This document shows positions 1 through 9,456 of a stretch of DNA of 64,000 nucleotides, one piece after another. The position numbers and the translations under genes are program-made. The notes under the pieces are model-generated. The model saw only the letters and a program-made list of their open reading frames with translations, was not told the origin of the DNA and made no database searches. Location: positions 1-64,000 of the forward strand of contig JAEUVS010000042.1 of assembly GCA_016786745.1 (NCBI GenBank), in the 5' to 3' direction. The stretch's first letter is position 1, and each line of letters starts with the position of its first letter. The DNA is from Chitinophagaceae bacterium. GTDB taxonomy: Bacteria; Bacteroidota; Bacteroidia; Chitinophagales; Chitinophagaceae.

Positions 1-1538
1 CCTTCCAGTAAATCGGAAGGAAATTTATCGCGATGTTTGTAGATTCTACCCTTGCCTTTTGGTTTTCTTATTTTGGATGGCGTGGCGAAGCCCTGCAAAC
101 CGTATAACCAGCCATCTGGTCCCCAGTGAAGACTGTTCAATGTTTCGTGCCTGTCGCGTATACCCCACCCAGTTAGTCGCACTTCAATATCTTTCATATC
201 GGCTTTATCATCGTGGTTCCTGTCTGGAACAAAAAGAAGATTGGGTGGCGCGCCCAGGTAGAGTCCATCGAACCCTACCGCGATAGCAGCAGGAAAAGCT
301 ATTCCTTCGAGAAACACTTTCCGCGTATCTGCTTTCCCGTCTTTATTAGTGTCTTCGAGTATTAATATGCGGCTGTTACCATCATTTGAAAATCCTTCGC
401 CGCGCGATTCGTAGTCGAGGTTTTCGGCGACCCACATGCGACCGCGGTCGTCCCAGCAGAAGGCCATCGGTTGGGTGATTGTTGGTTCTGCGGCCCACAC
501 GTTTACGTTATAACCGTTTTTTACAGTCATATTTTTCACCGCCTCTTCTGGTGTGAGGAATTTCGCGTCCCTGCCCTCCTCGCGGGCAAGCGTCCAGAGT
601 CGAACTTCTGCATCTTCGAGACTTATGCCGGTAAAATCTTCCCAGGGCTTTTCGAGGAGAGTTTTGTCGAAATCACCGGTATAGATGAACATATGATGTC
701 TTAGAATTTCGACGTTCCCCTGCGCTATTTCTCTATCTTCTGCGCGCGTCCATGATGGACCAACACCAAATTCATTATCTACGCGCCAGTATTGCGGATA
801 TCCTTTGTTTTCGGGATGATCGAAAATGGCTATGTGTGCAGGATCGTCTCTGCCTTCAACCTGTATTCCCAGGTCAATCCACATCGATCGCTGCCCCTCT
901 GCCTTCTGATCACGCTGGCGGGCAGCATTAACAACTTCAGCTTTCGTTCCTTCTTTCCATGGCATGCGGATAAACAATCCCCCATAGTCGTATTTACCGA
1001 TAGTGACCTTCGTTTTCGCTTCACCGCGCCACTCGAGGTCGAGGGAATAGGTACTGTCGAGGTTTTTCATCGTCCATATTTGTGTTTCCGTGAGAACGGC
1101 ATTACCTTTTTCGTCTAACAGGTCATAGACTATTTCCCATGAAGCAGTGTTTGACACCGAGTCGTTTGCCGGCGGAAGCACTTTTGAAGAAACTTTTCGC
1201 CAGTAGTCGCCGCCAGGGTTATGAAAATAGTCGCGCCCGTTTACGCGTGTCATTCCCCAGTAGAGACCTGTTTGATGCTTGTGATGAGAAGGGCTGAACT
1301 CGGTAAGTTTTCCTTTACCATCAGGTGATATGATGGGGTGGATATATGGACGAAAGTCTTTCTTTACCGTCTGCACAAGTAATGGTTCAGGGGAATTATC
1401 TCCAATTACAGAAATGGTTTCTGCATTTTCATCATACACGGCCCGTATGCTGGTTGATTTTTTATTGTCAGACTTGTTAACGTTGCAGGCCGATAGGGAT
1501 AGCAGCAAGCATAGAACGAGATATCCTGAATTTCTCAT
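1..1538 (-). CDS. DUF6807 (PmoA-type) domain fused to PVC-type dehydrogenase propeller, lipoprotein, partial
   Basis: The reading frame is open on the minus strand from the ATG at 1538 to the left edge (about 512 codons), so the C-terminus is missing. The N-terminus is a lipoprotein signal (LLLSLSAC lipobox). Residues of roughly 45-310 look like the DUF6807/PmoA fold (ISPDGKGKLTEFSPSHHKHQTGLYWG, then WRGEAKT and FDHPENKGYPQYW). From about 345 a second module begins, resembling the PVC-type membrane-bound dehydrogenase propeller (KNGYNVNVWAAEP, QPMAFCWDDRGRMWVAENLDYE, EDTNKDGKADTRKVF). Full-length relatives of the second module usually continue into HEAT repeats and a heme c domain, which cannot be checked here. 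Probable role: periplasmic oxidation of a sugar-derived substrate. The domain calls are recognition of motifs; the substrate is unknown. Confidence 0.8.
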   Translation of the reverse strand, partial: MRNSGYLVLCLLLSLSACNVNKSDNKKSTSIRAVYDENAETISVIGDNSPEPLLVQTVKKDFRPYIHPIISPDGKGKLTEFSPSHHKHQTGLYWGMTRVNGRDYFHNPGGDYWRKVSSKVLPPANDSVSNTASWEIVYDLLDEKGNAVLTETQIWTMKNLDSTYSLDLEWRGEAKTKVTIGKYDYGGLFIRMPWKEGTKAEVVNAARQRDQKAEGQRSMWIDLGIQVEGRDDPAHIAIFDHPENKGYPQYWRVDNEFGVGPSWTRAEDREIAQGNVEILRHHMFIYTGDFDKTLLEKPWEDFTGISLEDAEVRLWTLAREEGRDAKFLTPEEAVKNMTVKNGYNVNVWAAEPTITQPMAFCWDDRGRMWVAENLDYESRGEGFSNDGNSRILILEDTNKDGKADTRKVFLEGIAFPAAIAVGFDGLYLGAPPNLLFVPDRNHDDKADMKDIEVRLTGWGIRDRHETLNSLHWGPDGWLYGLQGFATPSKIRKPKGKGRIYKHRDKFPSDLLE

Positions 1539-1719
1539 CGCTTTGTTTGGTGAGTTTGTTTTTTTGAAAATAGTAAACTTTCGTTTACGACCTTTTCTGT
1601 TCCATGAGGCATTTTTCTACGGGTAAATGCTTATTTACACAAAATATACTTTTCCCGCAGCTCAGACACACTTGTATCTGCAGACAATATACTATAGCTT
1701 AGCCACTTAAACCTCGACT

Positions 1720-3030
1720 ATGAAATTCTGCTGGCTTCCAGCGCTCTGTTTTATCCTTTTTTGTGCGTGTAAGAAAGAGATTGTTTATGTGATAGAGGAC
1801 AGTACACCTGAAATTACCCTCGAAATTTCTGAAGTTAACGATTCATCGGTAAGTCTTTCATGGAACAATATAACCGTGAGAAATATCCGGTCGGTGAAGC
1901 TTTACCGCCAATGGGAGACCATTAGCGACGGACGATGGGAATACGTAAACGAGGTGCTGTTAGATGAAAATAATAGTAATACGACGACCTTTCTCGATGA
2001 GCTTACTCCTTACAGCGGGCTTACGCGTTACTTCGTTGAAGTGACAACAACTGAAGGAAACAAACTATATTCTAACGGTGTCAATCACTACAGGAATAAA
2101 GATATTTTCCAAAGCTTTATCGGCAATATTCTCGTTGATACTTCAGAGAACCTTCTCTATACTATCGGTCTCGATCAGGGTTTGATAAAAGTTATTGATT
2201 ACACAAAGGGAACGATAGTAGCCACAGCGCAACTTGATCCGTTCATTGGGTATTGCGCCCTGGGTAATTTCAACAACAAGAAAGAATTGTATGTACCCAC
2301 CAACGATGGCTGGCTCGAGATTATGGATGCGGGCTCACTCGAACTAAAGGACCGGTTATATGTGCAGGGACTGGCAGTTTCATCGGTAGTGGCACACAAC
2401 GGCCTGTTGTTTATTTCTTCGAGCGACCGAAGTGAATCGTTTATCAAGACGGGCGCGTTAAAGGTTTATGACCGTGCCACAAAGCAGTTAATCAGCCGCG
2501 CGGGATATTCGACAGCCTCAAGGCTCATGCTTTTTCCTGGCACAGACACACATTTAGCGGAACTAGGTTTAAACGTTGCGCCGACGCCCTTGAATTCATA
2601 TTCGTTCGATGGTGGCGGAGCGTTGCTTGAGGAAAGGGAAGACTCATACCATGGGGATTATATGATGGAAGGAAATCTTGTAAAAGCCTCTCCGGACGGT
2701 AAATATTTCATCACTTCAAGAAAAGGAAACATTTTCGACAGCAGTCTCGTTTATAAAAGAACAGTTGACGACTTTTCGATCTTTGGCTATTCGGATTTTG
2801 AATTCAGTTCCGACGGAAGTACAATATACGCCGCAAAAGGTATGGAGCCTTTTATAAAATTATTTGACTTTACATCGTTAGAGCCGGGACAAACGTTAAA
2901 TACATTATTGCCTCCTATAAAAATATTCCGCGACGGAAACAAACTCTACTCTGTTTCCGGCGATTTTCCTGCGGGTATCAGCGGCTCGAGTATTCCCATG
3001 CAATTTATCATTGAATCCTTTAACCTGTGA
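1720..3030 (+). CDS. FN3-like plus beta-propeller lipoprotein
   Basis: A 436-residue exported lipoprotein: signal with lipobox LFCAC followed by KKE, so it is probably outer-membrane anchored. Residues of about 30-125 look like a fibronectin type III or related beta-sandwich (LEISEVNDSSVSLSWNN). The remainder resembles a YVTN/WD40-like propeller, with repeated blade-like units such as LYTIGLDQGLIKVIDYTKG, ELYVPTNDGWLEIMD and LKVYDRATKQLIS. No catalytic motif is visible. The next gene starts within or just after its stop codon and encodes another lipoprotein of similar plan, so the two probably form one transcript. Function unknown; binding or surface scaffolding is an inference. Confidence 0.8.
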   Translation: MKFCWLPALCFILFCACKKEIVYVIEDSTPEITLEISEVNDSSVSLSWNNITVRNIRSVKLYRQWETISDGRWEYVNEVLLDENNSNTTTFLDELTPYSGLTRYFVEVTTTEGNKLYSNGVNHYRNKDIFQSFIGNILVDTSENLLYTIGLDQGLIKVIDYTKGTIVATAQLDPFIGYCALGNFNNKKELYVPTNDGWLEIMDAGSLELKDRLYVQGLAVSSVVAHNGLLFISSSDRSESFIKTGALKVYDRATKQLISRAGYSTASRLMLFPGTDTHLAELGLNVAPTPLNSYSFDGGGALLEEREDSYHGDYMMEGNLVKASPDGKYFITSRKGNIFDSSLVYKRTVDDFSIFGYSDFEFSSDGSTIYAAKGMEPFIKLFDFTSLEPGQTLNTLLPPIKIFRDGNKLYSVSGDFPAGISGSSIPMQFIIESFNL

Positions 3031-3035
3031 ACCGA

Positions 3036-4490
3036 ATGAAAGTTTCAGCAAAGTGGTTAGCTATAGTCATCATCCTGGCAACAGGTTGTGTTAAAAAAGA
3101 AACCATTTATATAGAAAAGCCAGACACATGCTTTATGGCTGTTCCGATGATAGATTATTATCTTCACATTGACAGGAATGTTCCGACAGCAATAGTTGAT
3201 TCGACTTTTACATTTTCAAATTGTACCAGTTCAAGTGATAGCCTCACTTACCAATGGAACTTTGGAGACGGCACTACTTCTACCGATAAAAGCCCAAAGC
3301 ACTCGTATGCGAAACGGGGCGCGTATGCTGTTACGCTCGTGGCATTGAAAGACAATAAGCCGATTGATAGTATTACCCAAAATGTAAAAGTTATCCTCGG
3401 TCAGAAAAATTTTTCATTCTCAACCACACATGACTATCCTGTGGATATGATGGGCACTGCCGACGACGGTTTTCTTATTCTTGGCAAAAGCGACTGGGCA
3501 ACCGGTTACTACGTGATGAAAGTGGACAGCCTGCTGAAACTTGTTTCAAAAACAGATCTGCCTGCCCAGGCCGTCAACCTGTCGAGCATGAAGCCGACAG
3601 CAGATGGCAACTATATACTTGCGGGAAGTGCCACCGGGGCTGACCAGCAATTTGCACTTACAAAAATCAACGCAAGCGGATCTGTGCTATGGAGTAAAGC
3701 TTATAGCGGAACAAATCTCGTCAATACAGATGCGGTTCAAACCAATGACAGCCATATTGTGACTATAGGAAGTGAGACGGTCACCAATCAGTATGGCTCC
3801 CAGGAGCCGCGGGTAATGATCATCAAAACAACCAACGACGGTAATGTTGTGTGGGAGAAGAGATTTGCGAACGATGAACGGATTTATTCAGGCAGGGATA
3901 TTATTGCTGAGGAAGATGGTTATGTTTTCGCTGCTAACAAACGTTCTTCGGGCCCATGCTACGATTGCGATTCGGTTCAGATCATGAAAATAGCAAAATC
4001 CGACGGCGCAGTGATGTGGAAGACGGCCTTTGCCTGGGGCTTCCTGTATAATATTTGGGATGTTAGACTTAGTAAAGTTGACGGCGAGTATAAAGTCGCG
4101 AATATGAACAATTCGACTGTTTTCTCTTTTGATAAAGATGGCAACTTCGTTGATAGAAATGTTTACGGCCAGGCACAGTCGACCCAGAATTTCGGCGAAA
4201 CTGCTGATGATGGTATGCTTGTACTGATTGAGGAATATGGCAATGGCTTCAGCGCAAAAATGGTAAAGACAGATAAAAAAGGCAGCGAGCTGTGGCGGTC
4301 GCAGATAAATGGAGTACAGTTTGTGCCCGGAGGTTACTCCTGCTGTTCGAGCAGCACTCCCATCAAATCGCTGATGTTAAAGGGTGGCGGCAATATTATT
4401 CTTGCAAAGAGAAATGACAACGATCCTGTAAACAGTTACAGAACTAAAATCGCTTTGATTGAAATTGATGACAACGGATGGTGGAAATAA
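3036..4490 (+). CDS. PKD-domain lipoprotein with propeller-like repeats
   Basis: An exported lipoprotein (signal MKVSAKWLAIVIILATG, lipobox Cys, then VKKE). Residues of about 50-115 form a PKD domain with the diagnostic YQWNFGDGTTS and HSYAKRGAYAVTL strands. The rest contains recurring blade-like units (DDGFLILG, DGNYILAGS, DSHIVTIGS, EDGYVFAAN, DDGMLVLIEE) that suggest a propeller of the type found in bacterial delta-60-like repeat proteins. A GTG at 3027 lies in frame and overlaps the previous stop, but ATG 3036 gives a standard signal peptide and is preferred. Paired with the preceding FN3/propeller lipoprotein. No enzyme motif; function not known. Confidence 0.8.
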   Translation: MKVSAKWLAIVIILATGCVKKETIYIEKPDTCFMAVPMIDYYLHIDRNVPTAIVDSTFTFSNCTSSSDSLTYQWNFGDGTTSTDKSPKHSYAKRGAYAVTLVALKDNKPIDSITQNVKVILGQKNFSFSTTHDYPVDMMGTADDGFLILGKSDWATGYYVMKVDSLLKLVSKTDLPAQAVNLSSMKPTADGNYILAGSATGADQQFALTKINASGSVLWSKAYSGTNLVNTDAVQTNDSHIVTIGSETVTNQYGSQEPRVMIIKTTNDGNVVWEKRFANDERIYSGRDIIAEEDGYVFAANKRSSGPCYDCDSVQIMKIAKSDGAVMWKTAFAWGFLYNIWDVRLSKVDGEYKVANMNNSTVFSFDKDGNFVDRNVYGQAQSTQNFGETADDGMLVLIEEYGNGFSAKMVKTDKKGSELWRSQINGVQFVPGGYSCCSSSTPIKSLMLKGGGNIILAKRNDNDPVNSYRTKIALIEIDDNGWWK

Positions 4491-4573
4491 AAAAGCCGAC
4501 CCTTTAGGCGCAGGCCATTTCGACGTAAAAAAAAACTTACATTACAGGTCACTATAACTAACTACCAGTTTTG

Positions 4574-6178
4574 ATGACCTACGATGGCATTATTATCGGC
4601 GCAGGCCATAATAGCCTTGTTTTGCAGGCCTACCTTTGCAAAGCAGGGCTCAATATTTTATGTATTGAGAGATCATCGTCGGCAGGCGGTGGCCTTACCA
4701 CTGTAGAAGATCCGGCAAACCCCGGATTTTTTCATAACACTCATTCTTTCTATCATCGTGCGCTGAACAAAATGCCATGGTATAAAGATCTCGAGTTAGA
4801 AAAACACGGCGCGACTTACATCGAACCAGAGTTTAACGTTGCCCTTCTTCTAAAAAACGGCGAATCGCTCGATTGGTGGACCAACTTTGATAAAACAGTA
4901 GAATCATTCGAACGATTCAGTAGAAAAGATGCTGAGAAATTGAAAAGCTGGAGAGAAAGATTTCTGCCGATAGTCGAAAAGATTCTCGTTCCTGAAAGTC
5001 AGAGTCCACCTGTTCCACCTGAAAAAAGACAAGCGTTATTAGAGAAAAGCCGTGAGGGCCGCTTATTGCTCGAGGCAAGCGCATTAGCGCCGATAGAATT
5101 TGTTCTAAAAGAATTCGAACATCCGACGATCCAGGCAGGCTTGCTTTTCTTCAATGGATTGCGCGAAGTTGACCTTCGCTGTAAAGGATTCGGGCATCAT
5201 ATTCCTGCATTGCTTGCCAGTCCGGGAAAAGCGCAGATGTGCAAGGGTGGTTCCGTACAACTTGCCAATGCACTCGTGTCGTCGGTTAAAAAAAATGGTG
5301 GAGAAATAAAACTGCGCGCTGTTCCCAGGCGCATTATAATAGAGCGCGGAAAAGCAACAGGCGTGGAAACTGTTGATGGTGAAATTTTCCATGCGCGGCA
5401 TTTTGTGGCTTCTGGGTTGAACCCTCAGCAAACATTTCTTGAATTGACGGAGGAAAAATATCTTCCGGCGGACTTGAAGGAAAAGGCCCGAAATTTCAAA
5501 TACAATATTATAGCGCCGCTGTTTGGATTGAACCTTAATTTGTCTGCTCCGCCGCAATACACAGCATCGGAAGAAAATCCGGATTTAAAGAAAGCGTTGA
5601 TGATTATTGTGGGGCTTGAGCATTACAATCAGTATCCCGGTATTGTAACAAATCATGAAAATGGAACAATTCCCCCGACGGTGATGTGGGGAACTTGTCC
5701 GACAATATTTGACCCAACGCAGGCGCCTGAAGGAAAGCATACTGCTTTTATGTGGGAGAAGCTACCGTATCATCTGCATGGTGATCCGCGGAATTGGGAT
5801 AAATACAAAAACGATCACGGAAAGAAAATGCTCGATGTGTGGTCAACATATGCTCCCAACTTGCAACATGATGTTATTGATTGGTTCACGCGCAGTCCAC
5901 TGGATACAGAAAGAACATTTCCGAATATGAAGGAGGGTGATTTGCTGGTGGGCGCTTTTACAAATGGACAAATTGGGTACAACAGGCCGTTTGCGGGCGC
6001 CGGGCACTACCGGGGGCATGTACAGAATCTTTACCTGTGTGGTTCCTCATGTCATCCCGGTGGAAATATTACGGGTCTTCCCGGCTACAATTGCGCCCAG
6101 GTCGTATACAACGATCTTCACCTGGATGGTACATGGATGCCCGTGCCCGCGGAAATACAGCTGAATAAATTATGCTGA
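4574..6178 (+). CDS. FAD-dependent phytoene-desaturase-like oxidoreductase
   Basis: A 534-residue cytosolic flavoprotein of the CrtI/PYROXD2-like amine oxidase superfamily. The N-terminus has the dinucleotide-binding motif GAGHNSL (residues 9-15) with the acidic strand end IERSSSAGGGL, and the C-terminus has the second FAD signature GNITGLPGYNCAQ. The length matches bacterial phytoene-dehydrogenase-like proteins. A TTG lies one codon upstream of the chosen ATG. The stop overlaps the start of the iron alcohol dehydrogenase by 7 bases, so the two are translationally linked and probably act on one substrate in successive redox steps. No carotenoid synthesis genes (crtB, crtE) are nearby, so a carotenoid role is not supported; the substrate is unknown. 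Confidence 0.82.
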   Translation: MTYDGIIIGAGHNSLVLQAYLCKAGLNILCIERSSSAGGGLTTVEDPANPGFFHNTHSFYHRALNKMPWYKDLELEKHGATYIEPEFNVALLLKNGESLDWWTNFDKTVESFERFSRKDAEKLKSWRERFLPIVEKILVPESQSPPVPPEKRQALLEKSREGRLLLEASALAPIEFVLKEFEHPTIQAGLLFFNGLREVDLRCKGFGHHIPALLASPGKAQMCKGGSVQLANALVSSVKKNGGEIKLRAVPRRIIIERGKATGVETVDGEIFHARHFVASGLNPQQTFLELTEEKYLPADLKEKARNFKYNIIAPLFGLNLNLSAPPQYTASEENPDLKKALMIIVGLEHYNQYPGIVTNHENGTIPPTVMWGTCPTIFDPTQAPEGKHTAFMWEKLPYHLHGDPRNWDKYKNDHGKKMLDVWSTYAPNLQHDVIDWFTRSPLDTERTFPNMKEGDLLVGAFTNGQIGYNRPFAGAGHYRGHVQNLYLCGSSCHPGGNITGLPGYNCAQVVYNDLHLDGTWMPVPAEIQLNKLC

Positions 6179-7293
6179 CGCAGCCCAACATAAGATATCT
6201 CACCGATATTTATTTTGAGCCAGGTTCTGTGTCGGTTCTTCATTCGGTACTTGCGAAATATAACATTAAGCTTCCGCTGATAGTCACTGACAGAGGCGTA
6301 GTAAAACTCGGGATGATCTCAAAATTAGGCATTGCGAATCCCGTTTTATATGATGGAGTTGAAACAAATCCCACAGAAACAATGGCGATTGAAGCAGCCG
6401 GTGTGTATGCAGAAAATAAATGCGATGGAATTGTTGCGTTTGGGGGCGGTTCCCCGATTGATCTTGCGAAATGCGCGGCTGTACTTGTCAATCATCGTTC
6501 GCCTCTCGAACATTTTTCAGCAGGCCTGGGCGGTGGATCCAAAATTACCGGCGATGTGCCGCGTATTATTGCAATTCCAACAACAGCAGGAAGTGGCAGT
6601 GAATTGGGGCGGGCGGCATTGGTGACGCTGAATGATGGAAGAAAAGTGGGTATCATCAGTGACCGGCTTATGCCTTCTGCCTGCATTTGCGATCCTGAAT
6701 TAACGCTTACGATGCCATCGTTGTTAACAGCGGCGACAGGAATGGATGCATTGTCGCATTGTGTTGAATGTTTCTGCAGTCCGAGAATTAATCCAATTGC
6801 TGACGCTATAAGTTTAGATGGGTTGGAAAGAGGTTTTAAATACATCGTTCGGGCAACTCATAAAGGCGATCTTAAAACGCGTGCTGAAATGATGATGTGT
6901 TCACTGCAGGGCGGATTGTCGTTTCAGAAAGGACTTGGCGCTGTACATAGTTTGAGTCACCCGCTCGGTGCACTTACAGCTAAAAAGTTACATCACGGTA
7001 CGTTGAATGCAATTTTTCTTCCTCATGTGCTGAGGTTTAATATTAACTATTGCATGGATAAAATGCAGGCTATGACGAACAGGCTGCAACTGAAAGATGC
7101 CGCACAGGTTGCTGATGCGTTTGAAAAACTTTGTAAGGAACTGGGATTGCCTTCAAAATTGCGTGATCTTGGTGTAACAGGCGAAGAATTGGAGCCGTTA
7201 GCGGAACAGGCGATGAACGATCATTGTACGGCTACAAATCCCCGGCCTTTGCTGATAGATGATTTCAGGAAGTTGTATGCGGATGCCTGGTGA
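6172..7293 (+). CDS. Iron-containing alcohol dehydrogenase
   Basis: A 373-residue group III alcohol dehydrogenase: NAD(P)-binding GGGSPIDLAK (residues 91-100), TTAGSGSE (137-144), and metal ligands matching Asp192, His196, His259 and His275 in the motifs MDALSHCVE and GAVHSLSHPLGA...HHG. It should interconvert an alcohol and aldehyde or ketone in the cytosol using an Fe2+ or Zn2+ centre. It overlaps the upstream FAD oxidoreductase by 7 bases. The gene ends one base before the convergent HiPIP gene. The family includes lactaldehyde, butanol and maleylacetate reductases; sequence alone does not choose between them. Confidence 0.88.
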   Translation: MLTQPNIRYLTDIYFEPGSVSVLHSVLAKYNIKLPLIVTDRGVVKLGMISKLGIANPVLYDGVETNPTETMAIEAAGVYAENKCDGIVAFGGGSPIDLAKCAAVLVNHRSPLEHFSAGLGGGSKITGDVPRIIAIPTTAGSGSELGRAALVTLNDGRKVGIISDRLMPSACICDPELTLTMPSLLTAATGMDALSHCVECFCSPRINPIADAISLDGLERGFKYIVRATHKGDLKTRAEMMMCSLQGGLSFQKGLGAVHSLSHPLGALTAKKLHHGTLNAIFLPHVLRFNINYCMDKMQAMTNRLQLKDAAQVADAFEKLCKELGLPSKLRDLGVTGEELEPLAEQAMNDHCTATNPRPLLIDDFRKLYADAW

Positions 7294-7294
7294 T

Positions 7295-7603
7295 CTACAT
7301 TTTTGGCGCCCAGTAGGCACAGGTTCCATTGGACTTTACCGGCCCTTTAAACAGCAGGCATTTTCCGCAGGATGCATCTGACGAAGGAAGAAAGAGATTA
7401 CAGTTGCTGCAGGTTTTGTTCTTGTTCGGCGCTTCGTCTACGTACGCCATTTTTTTTCTCACTTTTAAATCATTTTCGCTGACTTTGGAGAGATCGCCGC
7501 AAGGATCTTCGTCCTGGTTGTTGTTACCGCAACCAGGGAACAATAATCCCAATGAAAAAAGTGAAAGAGAGACTTTGATGATATTCCTTCTTGAAAGGTT
7601 CAA
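7295..7603 (-). CDS. HiPIP-like iron-sulfur lipoprotein, Tat type
   Basis: A 102-residue protein with a twin-arginine motif (SRRNIIK) followed by a hydrophobic stretch and a lipobox ending in GLLFPGC, so it is likely a Tat-exported lipoprotein folded with its cofactor in the cytosol. The C-terminal half carries the four cysteines and spacing typical of high-potential iron-sulfur proteins (CSNC, then SCGKC, then GTCAYW). HiPIPs carry single electrons in the periplasm through a [4Fe-4S] cluster. The best start is the TTG at 7603, only 5 bases after the stop of the PVC-type dehydrogenase; there is no in-frame ATG. The spacing indicates one operon with that dehydrogenase. Confidence 0.8.
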   Translation of the reverse strand: MNLSRRNIIKVSLSLFSLGLLFPGCGNNNQDEDPCGDLSKVSENDLKVRKKMAYVDEAPNKNKTCSNCNLFLPSSDASCGKCLLFKGPVKSNGTCAYWAPKM

Positions 7604-7608
7604 GGAGT

Positions 7609-9444
7609 TTAGTTTTTTGGTTTGATGTTGAGAATTGAGCTATCAGGAAGCATCTTAACAAATTCAGGCGAAGATCCGGCTTTTGAGCTAACCACCGCAA
7701 GTTTAAACCACTCATCATCACCATACTTCGTCAAACAATTCATTAACGGCTTTGCCGATTGTTCGAACGGAAAATTACCTACACTGAGGCACGCGGCAAG
7801 CGCCACCTGCATTGAACTGTCACTAATACGCTGTTCAAGTAAAGGTAAACATTCGGGGTAGTCGCCGGCAAGCCGAACTGCACATTCGCGCACATTCGCG
7901 TTTGCATCGTTCATCGCCTGCTGAACCAGGCCAGCATTCAATGCATTTAATCCTTCCAATACATACAATGCATGCAGGCGCGCATGGGCATTATTACTAT
8001 TCGTCATCAAATCTTTGACAGCAGGAACAACAGATTTATCCTGGCGTGCAACAATTGTTTTCTGCGCTTCGATGCGCAACTGGTAATTCGGGTGCGAAAG
8101 AAATGCTGTTACGTCAGCCGAATTCATCTTCCTGAAGTTAATGGCTTCATTTTTTCCTGTTGCATTTTTTGGCACGATACGATATATCCGTCCCATTTCG
8201 CTGCCCTTCATAAAATCCATCTCTTCCTTTAAATCTTCAGGAATAGAAAAAGGACTTTCGATGTGCTGCCTGTACATATCAATCACGTACAGGCTGCCAT
8301 CTGGACCAACACAAAAATTCACAGGACGGAACCACGGATCGGTAGATGTAAGAAATTCGAGCTCTCCCTCACCTCGTTTTGCATTGAGAGCCGGCCCGGA
8401 ATCGGAAGGCGATAAAATATCACGGTGTACAAGGTTACCCGCAACATCGCCAACAAAATAGTTACCCGAGAATGTTCCGGGAAATGCATCACCGCCATAC
8501 ACAATTGCGCCGGCAGCTCCCGTGAAATGATCGTCGGCATACTCCGTTCTATCGAGATGGCGATCCTGGAATTCTTTATTTCTTCGCTTTGTTCGCTCCG
8601 CGCGCCAATAAGGCGGGGGCGTCGCCTGGTTCATCAATTCCTGGTGATCGGTAATGCTTACCAACGCTGTTGTAGAAGGCATACCCGGGCGCCGGTGCAG
8701 GTACCGCCACGGAATAACTGCCTGCTCGATATGAAACGAATTTTCCGTAACAAACCGATGCCCCCATTCATCCATCGCCTGTCCAAATTGCCCCGACCCC
8801 ACTTCCTGTTCAAACTGGTTGCGGTCTAACCGGAACCTGAAATCGGAACCGTTGAGTTCGACCGAATCGGTTCCTTTAAATGCGGGTGAAGAAATTTTTC
8901 CGTCATGACCGCTATTGGTCGCATAAATCCAGTTATCAACGTTGTAATACAAGCCCGTTATTTGCGCTTCAGAATTGCCTTTAAAAAATCCTTCGAACAG
9001 CAACTCTTTTGTATCCGCACGGAAGTCACTGTTTGTATCCTTAAAGAAATAAATACCCGGCGCCGCGGCAACGATGAGTCCTCCATTCCACGGCAAAATG
9101 CTCGTTGCTTCGGAAAGACTGTCAGCGAAAATGATTGACTTATCTATGCGTCCATCCTTGCCTGAATCAATCAGCATGCGTATTTGTCCCCTCTCCTTTC
9201 CTGGTTCCGGCGCGAACGGATAATCGTGCATCTCAACAACAAAAATATTTCCCTGGTCGTCGAACGTCATTGCGACAGGATCGTTTACAAACGGTTCCGA
9301 TGCGAACAGTTCGATAGTAAAACGATCATCAAGCTGAAAACTATTTAAGGCCTGTTGTGGCTCAAGAGGGTCTGTATAGTGTTTCTCTTTGCAGGAAACA
9401 GTTATTAAGAGAAACACCAAAAAAGCATATAGCGGCGTCCGCAT
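7609..9444 (-). CDS. PVC-type dehydrogenase lipoprotein with HEAT repeats, no heme domain
   Basis: A 611-residue lipoprotein (lipobox ending LLITVSC). Residues of about 35-420 form the propeller of the membrane-bound dehydrogenase (TIGR02604-like) family: FTIELFASEPFVNDPVAMTFD, GNIFVVEMHDYP, DSGKDGRIDKS, VCPDGSLYVIDMYRQ-type motif (here VGPDGSLYVIDMYRQHIE). Residues of about 440-600 are HEAT repeats. Homologues commonly continue with a CxxCH cytochrome c domain of about 130 residues; this protein stops after the HEAT part and contains no CxxCH. Because the HiPIP gene begins 5 bases later, the shortness is not an obvious frameshift. It follows the Gfo/Idh/MocA gene by 12 bases. Probably a periplasmic PQQ-like or sugar dehydrogenase; substrate unknown. 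Confidence 0.8.
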   Translation of the reverse strand: MRTPLYAFLVFLLITVSCKEKHYTDPLEPQQALNSFQLDDRFTIELFASEPFVNDPVAMTFDDQGNIFVVEMHDYPFAPEPGKERGQIRMLIDSGKDGRIDKSIIFADSLSEATSILPWNGGLIVAAAPGIYFFKDTNSDFRADTKELLFEGFFKGNSEAQITGLYYNVDNWIYATNSGHDGKISSPAFKGTDSVELNGSDFRFRLDRNQFEQEVGSGQFGQAMDEWGHRFVTENSFHIEQAVIPWRYLHRRPGMPSTTALVSITDHQELMNQATPPPYWRAERTKRRNKEFQDRHLDRTEYADDHFTGAAGAIVYGGDAFPGTFSGNYFVGDVAGNLVHRDILSPSDSGPALNAKRGEGELEFLTSTDPWFRPVNFCVGPDGSLYVIDMYRQHIESPFSIPEDLKEEMDFMKGSEMGRIYRIVPKNATGKNEAINFRKMNSADVTAFLSHPNYQLRIEAQKTIVARQDKSVVPAVKDLMTNSNNAHARLHALYVLEGLNALNAGLVQQAMNDANANVRECAVRLAGDYPECLPLLEQRISDSSMQVALAACLSVGNFPFEQSAKPLMNCLTKYGDDEWFKLAVVSSKAGSSPEFVKMLPDSSILNIKPKN

Positions 9445-9456
9445 AAACTTTAAAAA

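Noticed and set aside
4507..4609. 12-base direct repeat ggcgcaggccat before and inside the FAD oxidoreductase gene
   Set aside because: Too short to exceed chance, and the second copy encodes the conserved GAGHN motif.
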